Shown piece after piece: positions 1 through 13,000 of a DNA stretch of 64,000 nucleotides. This stretch comes from Caprella mutica (taxonomy: Eukaryota > Arthropoda > Malacostraca > Amphipoda > Caprellidae): assembly GCA_947561585.1 (NCBI GenBank), contig CANNZV010003148.1, positions 1 through 64,000 of the forward strand. The letters run 5' to 3'. The notes beneath the pieces are model-generated. The model was not told the DNA's origin. It was given only the letters and a program-made list of their open reading frames with translations, and ran no database searches. The translations under genes and the position numbers were made by a program. How positions within the stretch are numbered: position 1 is the first letter of the stretch; the number at the start of each line of letters is the position of its first letter.

Positions 1-92
1 GTACGGTCCCCTTAAATCGAATCTGAATTGCTTGTTCCAACAAATTATTATTTTTATCATTCAATTTTACTTCCATACTTATAGTTATAACT

Positions 93-1117
93 AGAGCCCG
101 GACAAATGCCATAAAGTCCTAAAATGCCATAAAAGCCATAAAATGCCATAGAGTCAATAAATGCCATAGAGTCCTAAATGCCATAAAGTCTTTAAAATGC
201 CATAAAGTCCTTAAAATGCCATAAAGTCCTAAAATATTATAAATACCTAAAATGATGAAAAGTCTTATTGTGGGCTTTTTTATTTTATTTAATAATTTAG
301 TAAGTCGGTAAAGTTGATGGGATATATTGTCAAATTTTAGAATGTTATAATTCAATCAAAATCTATCTGAATTATTATATAAATAAACTACTCCTATCAC
401 TTCAAGAATTGGCAAAGTCACCACTGTATCTAGTTTTCTGTAACTCTTCACTTCAATTTTTTTAGCATAGACTCTGCCATTAATAAAAAAATAAAATTGC
501 GAATAATCAATATAATAAAATATTCGAAGAGAGAGATAAATGTAGAACCTAGTAATATTTGTAATATTTACAATATAAAAACTGTCAAGTGACAAATATT
601 GTGTTTTGTCTTGTATGTGGGTTTACCTGTACAACAGTTTCAAAATATCTTAATTGGTGTAATTATCTAATGTTTAGTCTGAGGTTGTCTTCAACGAGGG
701 TTTGCTGTAAATACAAATTTCGAATTTAATATTGGAATTAGTTACATTTCATGAATTTCTACATACCTAACCTTTTTTTATAAAACTTTTAGGTTAAATT
801 TGAATAAATATACTATAAACTAGATTCGTTAAATTTTTAAGGAATGAATTGTTTATTTGATATCACCATTTTTTCATTTGAACGGACTAAAATCTTCTGA
901 TTTCATATTCCAAAATGCTAATTTATTCGTTGTAAATACCTATTTAATCCTAAAAGTGAATGTGTAAGTCCTAAAATCCCTTCTTTAGGTCCTAAAATGT
1001 CTTAACAGGTCCTAAAATGCCATTTTATAGAACCTAAACTGCCTTTTTTGAGGTCCTTAAATGCCTTTTTTTAGGTCCTAAAATGCCTTTTTTATAGGTC
1101 CTAAAAGTCCGGGCTCT
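93..1117. mobile_element. Non-autonomous inverted-repeat DNA transposon (1.0 kb)
   Basis: The ends are inverted copies of AGAGCCCGGAC (93-103 and 1107-1117). They are flanked on both sides by the 10 bp sequence AGTTATAACT (83-92 and 1118-1127), which is the likely target-site duplication. The target is palindromic, so the exact boundary could shift by a few bases. Just inside each end is an array of a short motif: about six units around AAATGCCATAAAGTCCTA on the left, and inverted AGGTCCTAAAATGCC units on the right. The AT-rich core has no convincing reading frame. A 9-10 bp duplication fits Mutator-like elements, but no transposase is present, so the superfamily is inferred only from that length. 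Confidence 0.75.
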
Positions 1118-1309
1118 AGTTATAACTATTCATGATCTCGTTTACTTTACTCTAATATCTGAGTTTAATTAGACAGTGACCTTTGAAGTGTAATTAGAAC
1201 TGTGGAACTACACTTCAGATCCGAATTATTTTAATCATGATGAAGAGAGTTATTAATTTAGAGCTAGGAAATTAGAGCACTTAAAAAAGAGCAGTAGTAG
1301 CGGTTAAAA

Positions 1310-1545
1310 TGAGCATTTGTAGCGCTATAAATGTGCAGTAGGAGCTATAGAAAAGAGCATTTGGAGCACTTATCGGAGCATTTGGGGCAATTATCGGGAC
1401 ATTTGGGGCACTTATCGGAGCATTTGGGGCACTTATCGGGGCATTTGGGGCACTTATCGGAGCATTTGGGGCACTTATCAGTGCATTTGGAGCACTCATC
1501 AGTGCATTTGGGGACAGTTATTGGTGCATTTGAGGCAGTTTTTGG
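1310..1545. repeat. 21 bp minisatellite
   Basis: About ten imperfect tandem copies of a 21 bp unit built on GGAGCATTTGGGGCACTTATC. The unit is a multiple of three, so it keeps frames open on both strands; these are repeat artefacts, not genes. Related but more degenerate GAGCATTTTGG units lie at 6655-6715, on the other side of the 3.7 kb repeat copy A. Confidence 0.85.
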
Positions 1546-2274
1546 AGTGTTTCATGCACCGAAAGAAAAAGCGTGTTACTAATCAAAATAATAATTTTAA
1601 CGAGGTTTTGTTTTTTGAAGAGTTTTTGGATGAAATATTCACAAGAATTATCTTTAATTTATATCCATAAGTAATTCATTTTGAAAAATCATTATGTAAA
1701 TATGTAAGGCTCAAAAGTATTGTGCAGATGTTGAAACCAAAACGAACATATACAGTACATATAATAATTGGAATCTATATTCAGTCTATTATGTTACAGA
1801 GAATTCTAGCATCACATGTTGTTGAAGTTCGGTAAGAATGTGAAAATTAACCCATATTAAAAAGATAAAACCATTACATCCTTAACATTTTTTTGACACT
1901 TCATCGCCTATCTGAGACCAAATATTTCAATAAAAAGAATAATCTCTCTACTTCTGTGGAAGTAACAGGGGCACTAGCATAGCGGGAAACATCTTAGGGA
2001 GTCAATTCGGGAAAGATTTCAGTCTGTTTTCTTCACTACGCCTTGCAAAACATTCAACCCAGTATTTACTTACTCCCCGCGCAAAAAATGGATATTCCCA
2101 AAACCTTCTTGGAATATTCCCAAGGAATATTCCATGATGATCATTTTTTGATATTCAGGGAATGCAGTTTTTTGACACTTTTATGGAATAGTCCCATAAA
2201 TCACAAGGGAAAATCTAGGGAATCAAGGAAACGAAGTTCAATGGAATAATGAAGGAATGCCAATGGAATAAGAC

Positions 2275-2850
2275 ATCCAAAGTAAGAGGGAATATTGAAA
2301 GAATACCTATGGAATAAAACAACTAAAGGAAGGGGGAATATTGAAGGAATACCTATAGAATGAGACATCCAAATTAAGAGGGAATATTGAAGATCAACCT
2401 ATGGAATAAGACAACTAAAGGAAGAGGGAATATTGAAGGAATACCTATGGAATGAGGCATCCAAAGTAAGAGGGAATATTGAAGGAATACCTATGGAATA
2501 AGACAACTAAAGGAAGAGGGAATATTGAAGGAATACCTATAGAATGAGACATCCAAAGTAAGAGGGAATATTGAAGGAATACCTATGGAATAAGACAACT
2601 AAAGGAAGAGGGAATATTGAAGGAATACCTATGGAATGAGGCATCCAAAGTAAGAGGGAATATTGGAGGAATACCTATGGAGTAAGTCATCCAAGGGAAG
2701 AGGGAATATTTAGGGATTACCCATGGAATAAGTCATCCAAAGGAAGAAGAAATATTGAAGGAATAACAATGGAATAAAACATTCAGAAGAAGAGGCCACG
2801 ATGAAGGAATATCAATGGAATTCAATTCAAAGGAGGGAATAAATGAAACT
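2275..2850 (+). repeat. 46 bp tandem array in copy A
   Basis: About eleven to twelve units of roughly 46 bp, each with GGAATATTGAAGGAATACC and a TATGGAATAAGACA-type half. Units alternate between a variant carrying CATCCAAAGTAAGAG and one carrying CAACTAAAGGAAGAG, which gives a partial 92 bp dimer pattern. The same array sits at the same place in copies B and C. Confidence 0.85.
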
Positions 2851-3219
2851 AAATAACTTAGACTACGAGTGGCCGTGTAACACTAATTACTTGAGTGCAT
2901 AGCTCAATTGTCACATAGCTACACACCAAGAAGTGTACCGTGAACAAATAACTTTGTTTTAAAAATCTACGAATATAAAAACTTAAATTTCAGGACACAT
3001 TATTTAAATCTAGGTATTTTCACAATTGCCCCTTTGTACTGGTATGGAATGAAAGAAGCTAAACATACGTCAATCATTTTATTAAAATATCAAATCGCAC
3101 ATGATTTAGAAAGGGCTTAAATTAATTAAACATAAATTAATTCATGTGTAACTTTTTTACATGTTATAAAGGCTCAATCTATTAGCTGTCAGTAATTTTC
3201 ACTCGATATTTCTCAATTA

Positions 3220-3480
3220 TTCTATAGCGCTATGGTTGTACTTTTCACTTGTAAAGTTTTCAATTTTTAGTTAAGAAAGGCTCACAGGTTTCATTCACCA
3301 TCACCTTCTCATTTTCCTTTTCCATCTGTTAATGCAGTCAACACTCAACAGTGCTATCGTCTCTTTTTGCAAAATTATTGACCACTACAATCGATTGGTG
3401 GTAGCGTAGCTTACATGTGCCCCTTTCCTGTGTGACAACTATATAGTACAAAGTCTTTTGTATTTGGTTCTTTACTTAAT
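3220..3480 (-). repeat. ~270 bp dispersed module, copy M1
   Basis: Read on the minus strand this matches the modules at 4840-5140 and 62515-62830. Shared landmarks on the plus strand are TCTTCCATCTGTTAATGCAG-like sequence, a GTCTTTTGTATTTGGTTC-like end, and GCGCTATGGTTGTAC near the left edge. It forms an inverted pair with the module at 4840-5140 inside copy A. It is diverged and carries no open frame. Confidence 0.6.
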
Positions 3481-4212
3481 GAGGAGCAAATTTATTCAAT
3501 CGAGCAATTAATTTTGTCATTAATCTTAAATTCCTTCATATTGAATATAGTGGTGTCAGTGCAGCTATAGTTTTAGAGCAAGCGCTTCATACTATATAGT
3601 ACACACAATGAAATGAATAGGACATGTCTCTAGATTTGTAACTTCTTAGCCAACCATATTGCCAGAAACTGTGGTAGTAGTACCTACGGAGAAATAAAAT
3701 AATTAGTCATCATTTATCAATAACCTGTATTCAATTAGTTAATCCATAAATTAAATAAAAACCTAAGTGAAATTATTCTTTCAAATTTTAAAAGAGGAAA
3801 AAGTAGATCTTAAAGGGAATACAGATTTAGATAAGAAAATGTTTTTGAGAAACAATATGGGTAAAAAAATTTAAAAAATCAAATATAAGTAAAACAAGAA
3901 TGAACGAAGAAAAGCTACTACTATGAATATTTTTAACACTGAAAATCATTATTGGCACTTTTACAATTTTACTATTAAACTCTAATCAGTTAAAGAACAG
4001 GTCACTGAAGAAATAATTTTATGAAATTTTATATTTCACTTACAGAGGCTAGAGAATGTGTATTGTTTAACCTAGGTTATAGCTAAATATTAATAAACAT
4101 TTCATAATATAAATTAACATAGTGAATCCATTTACAATCAAAGTATAAACTAAGTATATATATGAATAGTTATAGGCCTACAAACTGAAATAGTACGTTA
4201 AAGATAGCTAGG

Positions 4213-4458
4213 GTAAGTAGGGTCACGCAGGTATATTACGGCACTTCAATTTTTAATTGCGTTCTTCTCCAGAGAGTCTAAAAACATTCTGAACCGAAAT
4301 AACATTAAAATGTTGCATAGCTATCAAAAGAAGCTTAGTGCATGCTATAATTTGTTAATCTAAGTTTTTAACGTGTGTTTTGAAGCTATGATGTTTATGT
4401 GGTTAGAGGCCGCAGTTAGTTAGTGTACCGCAATTTAACTACTTGACCCTACTCTTAT
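4213..4458. mobile_element. Nested MITE inside copy A
   Basis: Inverted ends: GGGTAAGTAGGGTCACGC on the left, and on the right the reverse complement GAATAAGAGTAGGGTC, followed inward by TTGCGGTA-type sequence matching ATTACGGCA on the left. It is about 250 bp with no coding capacity. The same insertion is present at the equivalent place in copy B (about 15400-15658) and in a decayed form in copy C (about 29605-29845), so it was there before the 3.7 kb unit amplified. Confidence 0.6.
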
Positions 4459-4839
4459 TCCGTTATCACCAAATATAAATAATTAACTTTAAACAAAAAT
4501 TTAAAATAGTTGAGTGATAACTGCTGTTGATAAAATATAAACAATGGTGTACATTCGTTAAACATTTGCAATCACAATACCAACCTCTTTTTTTCTTGAA
4601 TTGACACTAACTAAACTACTGTCTCTTATAGCCCGTCTATAACGTCTGAACAGCAGTCAGCACTGCTGCAAGGCGAAAACTAAATTGGATAAAAATTATT
4701 CTGGGTACCTGATTCGCAACTTTTACTAGTTTCGGATTTCATAAAAACGAAATAATTAATTTTTGTAGGTACTACTAATTTCTAATAGGGAGCCAGCATT
4801 TAATTTGCTCATCCGAAACTCTATTCATTTAGATCGATA

Positions 4840-5140
4840 TTTTTAATTCACTTGGTGGTTTAGTATCTGCTTAAGAACAAAATGCCATATCGATGACGTT
4901 TTGAAATACAAGAGACTGGAAGAAGCAACCAGAAAGGAAAGTGAATTTTAGAAGAAGTCTCATCAGAAGTCAGTGACAATGCTCATGGATGCAGAAAAGC
5001 TCTGTGAAAGAGTTTTGTATGAATGGAAGATGAACATGGAAGGACATACCAAACACTGAAATGTAACACCTCATAGACATAGTGGAAGAGCTCAACTCTT
5101 GCGCTATCTTTTAAAACTACAAGTAGCGTTAAAAATTGTA
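4840..5140 (+). repeat. ~270 bp dispersed module, copy M2
   Basis: Plus-strand copy of the dispersed module. It contains AAATACAAGAGACTGGAAGA, then CTCATGGATGCAGAAAAGCT, and ends with GCGCTATC ... AAGTAGCGTTAAAAA. The same order occurs at 16040-16320 and 30225-30490, in reverse at 62515-62830, and in part at 9425-9690. In-frame stops are present here, although in copy B the same stretch reads open for 61 codons. Confidence 0.75.
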
Positions 5141-5851
5141 TATATGATAAAAATTAGAAGAGAACATATGAAATCTAAATTAATACAGTTCATCTTACAA
5201 ACCCACATTTCTTAGTTTTCAAATTAGACAACCAAATTCTAAGGAAATAGAAAAAATCATCGTTCGATTCAATTGACATTCCTTTTTTTTGTTTGAAATA
5301 CATACTTTAAATTTCCCATCTTCCAGAAACATTCCTTCATATTACCCAATGGGATATATTCCTTATCAAAAATATTGAAATAGTTCCAGGGATATTCAAA
5401 AGTATTTCAGGAAGTAAAATTTTTCATTCGATTCCTGTTACATTCCGTCATTGTTTCACTAAGAATACTGTAGATCCCAAATGTTCCAGGGATATTCCTT
5501 CGTTTTATTTTTGGGAATACTATTATACGTAACTAGCTTGATAATTCTTGGAATATTTATGGGATATTCAGAATGGAATACTATCAAAAATATATATTCC
5601 AAGAATATTCCAATTTGTTTCGCATGGAATACTATAGAAATATGATATTCCCTGAATATCCTAGGATGATATCTGACCGAATACTGTAACTCTCCAATAT
5701 TCCTGGAACATTCCCTCGTATAAGAATTTGAATACTATCCAATATTATTGTTACAGGAATATCCCTTCTTCTTCAAACTGTGAGTGCAGATTAGGAGGGA
5801 ATATTGTAGATATTAAGGGAATATCCCAGGCATAAAACCTTCTTGCCCGGG

Positions 5852-8800
5852 TCGAACAAATGTATGTAAAATTAAGGTATTTAAAATAAAACAAAGATAT
5901 TAGCAGCTAAATAGATATGAATTACGTGAAAATCTAGGGTTAATATTAGAATAGTTACACCTCTTTTTAATTTTTATAGAACTTTTTGAATTAAATAAAA
6001 TGTATAGGAAAAGGGCAACAAAATTAAATTATTAAAAAAACTGAACAACAATACATTAACCCATTAAGTGAATATAATCAAATTAAATCAATGCATGACT
6101 AGATACATGGTAGACAGATAATATATTTGTTAAACCATATATTTTAAAGATGTCATTGTAGGAGCTGCATGGCCCTTATAGAACGGATATTTTTTCCACG
6201 ATAAAAGATCAGCCGCTGTACGAGCTTTACCTGTAATATGATTTCTCTTCAACATGTGAAATTTGTTAACTATATATAAGTACGGATACAATTTCTTTGA
6301 CTGTACCTACTAGGGCAATAGCATACAAACACATACCCTGGTCTTTCACTGAAGCTATCTCTGTATCAATATCAAATTGGCATTTTAATTTATTTTTAGT
6401 TTAGGTATATTTATACGAACTTATTATTGTTAATATGAAGGATAAAGAAAGAAATGTATAAATTAAAAAGATTACCTAAATAAACAGTCTCAGCAATCAC
6501 TGGTAGATAACTATGTGAAATTAGTTCGATCATTCACGTTTAAGCTTTATGAACCATTAAATACACTTAAAGGTACAGTTGTCCATCCGGTAAGAATGAT
6601 ACAGTTATTTGATATGACTCAATCTTGGTGCGCAATAGAAGTCAACCAGAGTACATATGGAGCATTTTGGAGCGTTTGGAGCATTTTGGGGCGTTTATAG
6701 CGTTTGGAGCATTATGAACGCTATTATCATTTATCTTATACATGCTCCAATGTCCGAGCCTTAGTTAATATCTATGTTGTTCTCTTGACTAATTTTTGAA
6801 GATGAATTTGAAGTCTCAATGAAGTTAGTTGGTCGGAGGTAATACCTCATATATGATATTATCAATGTTTCTTTTTCAAAATATGCATAATTTTTCATTT
6901 TAAAACAAACAAAACTCCTTAATAGAAGAAGTTCCATGATTATTAATAATATCTCTCACAATTCAAACAGTTTGACCGATCCAAACTTGGCTATATAATT
7001 AAAGTCGTGAAAAGTGTTCTCCGGCCATTGACACCATCCTCCACAAATTCTATAGAATTAGTCTGCTCCAATTTCCGATGAATATCTGTTATCGATGAAC
7101 ACATGGGAAGAGCTCCAACTTCTCACCATTGTGTTTAGAAATCGAGGGGGTAACTTAAATCATTTCCGTACACTAGAAAATATAGAAAATAATTGAGAAA
7201 AGTTGAAATGAAACAATATATTGATTTGTTTAGCTAGTATTCAAAAAATTTCCTTATGGGTAACTTAAATCATTTCCGTACACTAGAAAATATATAAAAA
7301 AATTGAGAAAAGTTGAAATGAAACAATATATTGATTTGTTTAGCTAGTATTCAAAAAATTTCCTTATTCGTAATATTTAAGAAACATATATATCTCGATA
7401 ATTCGGATAGTCATTTGAATACGTTATTCTTTAAATTATTTTCAACATAGTTACTTCATTGCAATATGTCCGATACCCCATGCTCTGTTACTTCAATATA
7501 ATTTGTATGCAGTATTTTTTTTTCATATGATGTATATTTTATTTGAATAGATCCTTAGTGATGTGACTGCATACTAAGCTATTTCAATTGAACATATATC
7601 AAAGGTTCTAATAAATAGATAAACTGGTAAATTTTTGAGGGGAAATACAAATCCCTATGTTTACAACTGTGTGAATATTTAACACAATACCTCTTATTGA
7701 ATTATGAAACACTGAAATTCTGTTTTCCGGTTTAATTATTATAAATAACAATCAGGTGGCGTGACCAGAGCTAACAATTTGTGGATAATAATAGTAAGGC
7801 TGAGACTAATTTGAGAGAAAATGAGATAAGTTGTTTGTTGTAAATACAATTTGCAGAGATTGAAGCAGTGGCCCTCACACAAATCAGCAGTCAGCTCTAA
7901 TTAGAAATTATTGAAAATTAATGCAATTAATTTTCAGTCAGCTCTAATAAATATATTAGTAAATAATCCCGTGAATATTGGAATATTAATCATATAGGTG
8001 TAGCTTAAAAATTCACACATATGGTCCGTTTCTTCAAATTTAGTACTATACCAAGAACTGTTTACATTATTTTTCAAATTGAATTATTAAATAAAAGTGA
8101 ACTAATGTATAAAATTAGAATATTATAATAATGTATCCCCGAGTGTATCATAGCTATATTTCTCATTTTTTGTATTAAATTACTGCATTTATGTGAGACA
8201 CGATATATATTCATATATCCTCATCGGCCTGAACCATAATGAGTTAGAATACCGGAATGTACGGGAAGGTTTGACTATGTGTTTAAAAAAAATGTCTTAT
8301 TTATAAACTTACGGTATTGTATTTTTTACAAGTTGATAGTATATATACTAAACTATCTTATACCACTAATTTTAAGTAAATAATTTGAACACATTAGGAA
8401 AAATAAATACATAGGTATATAAGACATTGGTAACTGAAAGAGCAGAAAAGTGATTGGGTGGAGTGTGACCCAATCACAGCTCACGAAAGTGTATGTACTC
8501 AATGAAAACGTGGACTGATGTGTGCTTAAAAGCTAACCAAACTGTATTTTTATGTTGCCACACACGTCACCACAATACAATTAATTTCTAATTTTACGAG
8601 AGTTACGTTGATTTATGCCGATACGTTAATATATTTCAACTTTTAAATACTAAAATATATTTGGTATTTATGTTGAACAAAGTCACGAAAGGCACTTAAA
8701 TTTAAAAGAATGATCTGAAAGATATAAAATAATTTAAAAATGATGTGCTTAGAAAACACACGTTAAGCTCATTAGGGTTAATTATTCAGACATTTGTGAA

Positions 8801-9149
8801 GATATACAAATAACAAGAAGGATATTATTCCATATGCTATTTCAATATGATACTGCAACTGTTCAGTATGCCACTCTTTTTTCCTCAATAAATGCAAATA
8901 TCGAAATATTGGCATCAGATACCCAAATGTTACAATAAACGAAAAACAAAGATTTGTTTTTCAATACAAGGTACGAATAAAAGAAGGTTGACTGGCAATG
9001 AGAGAGATGTACATATTTAAATATAAAAGGATTTTCCTGATTAACTATACATTATGAGGAAACATCACCTTCAGGACATAACTTGTTAGACTGAAATAAT
9101 CTGTAAGCTGTAATACTAAGCCGCTCTTTATCTAGAAGAAGATGGTTCT
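5852..9149. other. AT-rich stretch, no gene recognised
   Basis: No supported coding region. It holds degenerate GAGCATTTTGG units at 6655-6715 and a 110 bp tandem duplication at 7148-7367. The remainder is AT-rich DNA with only short chance reading frames. Confidence 0.7.
7148..7367. repeat. 110 bp tandem duplication
   Basis: Two adjacent copies of a 110 bp sequence starting GGGTAACTTAAATCATTTCC and ending near AATTTCCTTAT. They differ at only one or two bases plus the trailing edge, so this is a recent local duplication in non-coding DNA. Confidence 0.9.
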
Positions 9150-10083
9150 AGGACAACTCACCGCCGGACAACTTGCCGCGGACAATTCGCCGTGGGGACA
9201 ACTCGCCGCGTGATTTATGTTTTGCCGGCATATATTTGATTAACATATATTTATAAATATTATAAATTTGAACAATGATTTGTTTCTATACGCTCAAGAC
9301 GGACGTAAAACAGTAGTTGACAAATTTCCTTATTTAAATTAATTTGTTTCTTTTGTTATATCTGTGAGAATATTTCAAGCTGCAAAAAATATTAGAGCTA
9401 TTAATATAAATTTAGAAGTATTTGACTTCTGCTTCGAAACGAAAGACTTTCTAGTTGACGTCAAAAGGAAATGAAATACATAGGACAGGAAGAAGAAATC
9501 AGAAATCAAAGTGACTCCTTGAACAATGGAACCAACCAACAGTCCGTGACAATGCTCAAGGATGCAGAAAAGCTACTTCGTGGATGCAATCGCTTAGCAA
9601 GGAATGATATGGAAAGGAACACTAGCACAGGTGACTGCACTCACGAATTGAAGAGGAAAATGAAGAGGTGATATTAAATGTAACTTATTAACCTACCTAA
9701 GACAAAAATCTAAGACTAGACCTGAACTTGTTTTCTTTCCTATAGCAATTTTTTTAGGAAAATACTTTCAAATAGATCTGAGAAAATTTTAATGTTAATT
9801 TACAACACACACTATGTTTATATAATAGTTAAAAACACATTCAATTAACTTTTGAAATGGAAAAGAAAACATTTTCAAATACTACTAAGAAAATTTGAAT
9901 GATTAATTTACAACACGCAGCTTACATTTAAAATATTTTTTATAAATAAATTGTGTATATGGCGGTAAAACATATATCACACGGCGAGTTATTGTCCAAG
10001 CGGCGAATTGACCTAGCGGCGAATTGTCCTCACGGCAGCGAATTTTCCGGCGGCGAATTGTCTGGCGGCGAGTTGTCTGGTCA
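9150..10083. mobile_element. Inverted-repeat element with GC-rich end arrays
   Basis: Each end is a short array of a ~15 bp unit resembling GGACAATTCGCCGC: about four units on the left, about six inverted on the right. Each array is followed inward by matching sequence TGATTTATGTTTTGCCG (left) and, reverse-complemented on the right, TGATATATGTTTTACCG. The GC-rich ends stand out sharply from the AT-rich surroundings. The interior holds a copy of the ~270 bp dispersed module (9425-9690) and no recognisable transposase. I could not define a target-site duplication, so the outer limits are good only to a few bases. Confidence 0.75.
9425..9690 (+). repeat. ~270 bp dispersed module, copy M3
   Basis: Matches the other modules at CAGTCCGTGACAATGCTCA, GATGCAGAAAAGCTACTTC and GACTGCACTCACGA. 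It carries an open frame of 66 codons (9471-9671). Its core peptide SVTMLKDAEKLL is also seen in copy B, and a related LMDAEKLL core is seen in the 62.5 kb copy. That could mean the module derives from a coding exon, but I recognise no protein family in it. It lacks the GCGCTATC...AGCGTT tail of the other copies. Confidence 0.6.
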
Positions 10084-13000
10084 CCGAAGAAGAGGTACAG
10101 TCTTAACTCAATAGACGAGATTAAGAAGTAGCTATAAAACTTGTGAAGGAAAGAAACTGGAAAATTATTTGAGTTGATTATATGAGCTATGTCCAACAAA
10201 TGATTGAAGTGAAGTTTTTGTCAAATCCAATATAGTACTCTCAGAGAAAATTGTGATTTAAGTGTCAATCGTATATAACTTTGAAATATTTGAAAGCACA
10301 TAATTATATCCCATATCAATTCTTATAATATTTATTGGATAAACTTTTTTAAAACTGTCAGGTACAATAATAGAGTTATTTTTTTAAATATAGGTAGCTC
10401 TTATGATTTTTTTCTGACATTCATCAAGCTTCGGTCCTGCTATTGATTCAGCAGGTCAAGTTTAAATTTTCTTTATACCACTGTAATCTACTTACAAGTC
10501 TTCCAATGGCTTCCGATTCGAATGCATCTCTTTGGAGAGGAACGACATTATCGGATTGTGATTATGAACATATGTATCTGTTAGGAATCGAAATACTGAT
10601 ATGGAAAGAAACAAAATAGAGAAATAGTTAAGGTGCTAGCTTCGATAAATTATATATCGTAAATTGTAATTCAATTCATTTCATTATCCAAGATAATAAT
10701 AATCAAATAAGATAGAATAGCAATAAATTACAACTTTTTAATTACTGTTATAGAATTTAATATTTATGCACAAAGGTATATTGATATAATTAATTTTGAT
10801 ATTATTGTAGAAAATACATGATCTCTAATAAAGTATATCATTTCCTGAAATCACTTTAAGAACCACACTGTTGATGAGAAGAAATGTCTGCGCATAAATC
10901 AGAACCTCTAAATCCAATGTAGCGAAATGACTCCACTGAGTGAAAACATCAGGAGTCCGAAACTCGATTGAATTAGATGGCACCGATCAGTCGGAAGAAG
11001 AGGATAGAAAGTAAGCCCAAACAGTAAATTGATAACAGGAATGAATAAAATAGCGAAGAAAAAAATTCAATTGTCATTTATCAACTTTTTTTCAGGTTAA
11101 TTAAATTTTGATATTCACCAGATACATAGTAGAACAGAAAACAGAATTCGTCTGAGGAATGATAATTTAATTTGTAAACTAGCCATAAATCACAATCCAT
11201 GTTGCAGTTTCAATGTATCCACGAACTTTGACTTTGAAAACTTCGTTTCCAAGTGTCTACTAGGAAATTTATTGTCAGTTTCTAGTCTGAAGTCATTAGC
11301 TGATCGGACAAATAACTCTGGGAGGACAATCGGAGAGGTAATCTACAGCTCTTTCGATCAGAAAATTGATACGAGATTTATTGATGAAAACCCATTCACT
11401 ACTTAACTAATTAAACTGATAAAATTTAAGCATTTTCATTTGAACAAGTGAAAGAAGTTTGGAAAGGTGAAGCCGACGCTACGTATTTGTGAAGAGAAGA
11501 AATAGTTTTGCCTCATGCGATATATGAAATCTATGTTCAAATATATATTAATGAGAATGAATTTCATTAAATTTTATATTATAAAATTTCTCAATTGCAA
11601 AATGGGTTAAAAAATTATCCATTATCACTATAAAATAATCAATATTGAAAATTATCACTCTAAAACCGAACTATATTTCACCATAAACTATATATCAAGA
11701 ACTACCAATTTATTTCAAGATTGATAATTGACTTACAATGAAAATTGATTATTTAAATGTTACCACTCAATTGAATAATAATATATCTATTAGTTTGCGG
11801 AAGCTTCCGAAAAAGGTGTTAATGAATAAGATTAGTTTCCATAAAAATATTTATTAAGTTAGTAACCTTCAAATCGAATCCACATTGTATTTCGAATTTT
11901 AAATATTGGATTATTATAGGGATATAAATACAATAATCTAAATCAATCCATTTTATTTTCTAAATTATACCTTTCCAACAATATTATATTTATTAATCCA
12001 AACAAGAAGCCGAAAAAAAGGAGAAAAGAGTAGGAAACGGATGTGAACACGTATGAGAAAAGCAGAAAATATTTTTTCCTTGAAAAACTTTACTCTTGAA
12101 ATAATCATCCTTGGAAATCAAGACTTATCTCTTGAAGCTTTGATATTGAAAGTCTAATTCCTTGAATGCATTGTACCTTAAAGACCTAATTAAAAATTCG
12201 TACAACTTGTACCCATCTAATAAACACTTATTGAATTGCTTCATTTTCTTCCTCTGTTTTACTCATTAGATTTTTTCAATGCAATTTTTACAGGAAATGA
12301 GATCAACGATTAACACGTAAGTAAAACTGCAACTGTCAGCAACTATTCCATCTCTTTCTCCGATTGTCTAGATGAATGGTGAAATCGAAAGATTTTCTCT
12401 TAATGAAAGTTTATGGTTTTCGATAAGAATCCGCTACGAATATCGCTCTATAAATAAGTATTGAAAAAGAGCATGGAAAAGTACAAGAATTTGGAACTTT
12501 CAACAAAATAAAAGATGAACAAAGTAAAATGAAGGCTGGTTTCACCTCGCATGTCCTATTCCTTCTATTGCTCAGAGATTTCATTCGGTGATTATTTCAA
12601 AGAAGTCTAATCACTGTTTTTGGATGAGTGAATTTCTATCGTATGGAGTTTTTAAAATAGAATATAGAAGATATGAGTTTGATGTTGAACTAAATGGTCG
12701 AAAAAGGATCAGCCTTCTGGTACCTTATTACTGTACCATATTGATGTTAATAATATTATATAGATATTTGAAATAAAAAATGTCATAATTCAATATTCTT
12801 ATATATAGCATTCATCAAGGCGTTCATTTTCCATGACAAATAACTTATAGTGTTATTCCAATATATAAAATGGTTATATAATAAACATAGCAATAGAAGT
12901 TACATATCATCTGAATGGAAATTTCTTCGAAATAAGTTAACTACCATAAAGATATTATAATAAAAAGGTGATATCATGATTGAATTAGTTTGAAAGCGAA

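Larger units (their letters stand above)
2076..5851 (+). mobile_element. 3.7 kb composite repeat family, copy A
   Basis: Starts CCCGCGCAAAAAATGG and ends CTTCTTGCCCGGG, so the last bases read inward (CCCGGGCAAGAAGG) resemble the first. The dinucleotide TC flanks it on both sides (74-75 of the 2000s block, i.e. 2074-2075, and 5852-5853). Order inside: left end, a ~46 bp tandem array (about 2275-2850), an inverted copy of the ~270 bp module (about 3220-3480), a nested MITE (about 4213-4458), a direct copy of the module (about 4840-5140), then a right end rich in GAATATTCC-type motifs. Copies B (13243-17032) and C (27574-31214) are collinear with it; B is nearly identical and C clearly more diverged. 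No transposase is visible, so it is probably mobilised by an enzyme encoded elsewhere. The superfamily is not recognised. Confidence 0.8.

Noticed and set aside
1331..1582. 83-codon plus-strand frame rich in EHLGHLS repeats
   Set aside because: Produced by the 21 bp minisatellite, which keeps frames open on both strands; no start context or motif.
9903..10199. 98-codon minus-strand frame
   Set aside because: Crosses the inverted terminal array of a transposon and has no recognisable domain.
12588..12776. 62-codon plus-strand frame
   Set aside because: No motif, composition like the surroundings; length expected by chance.
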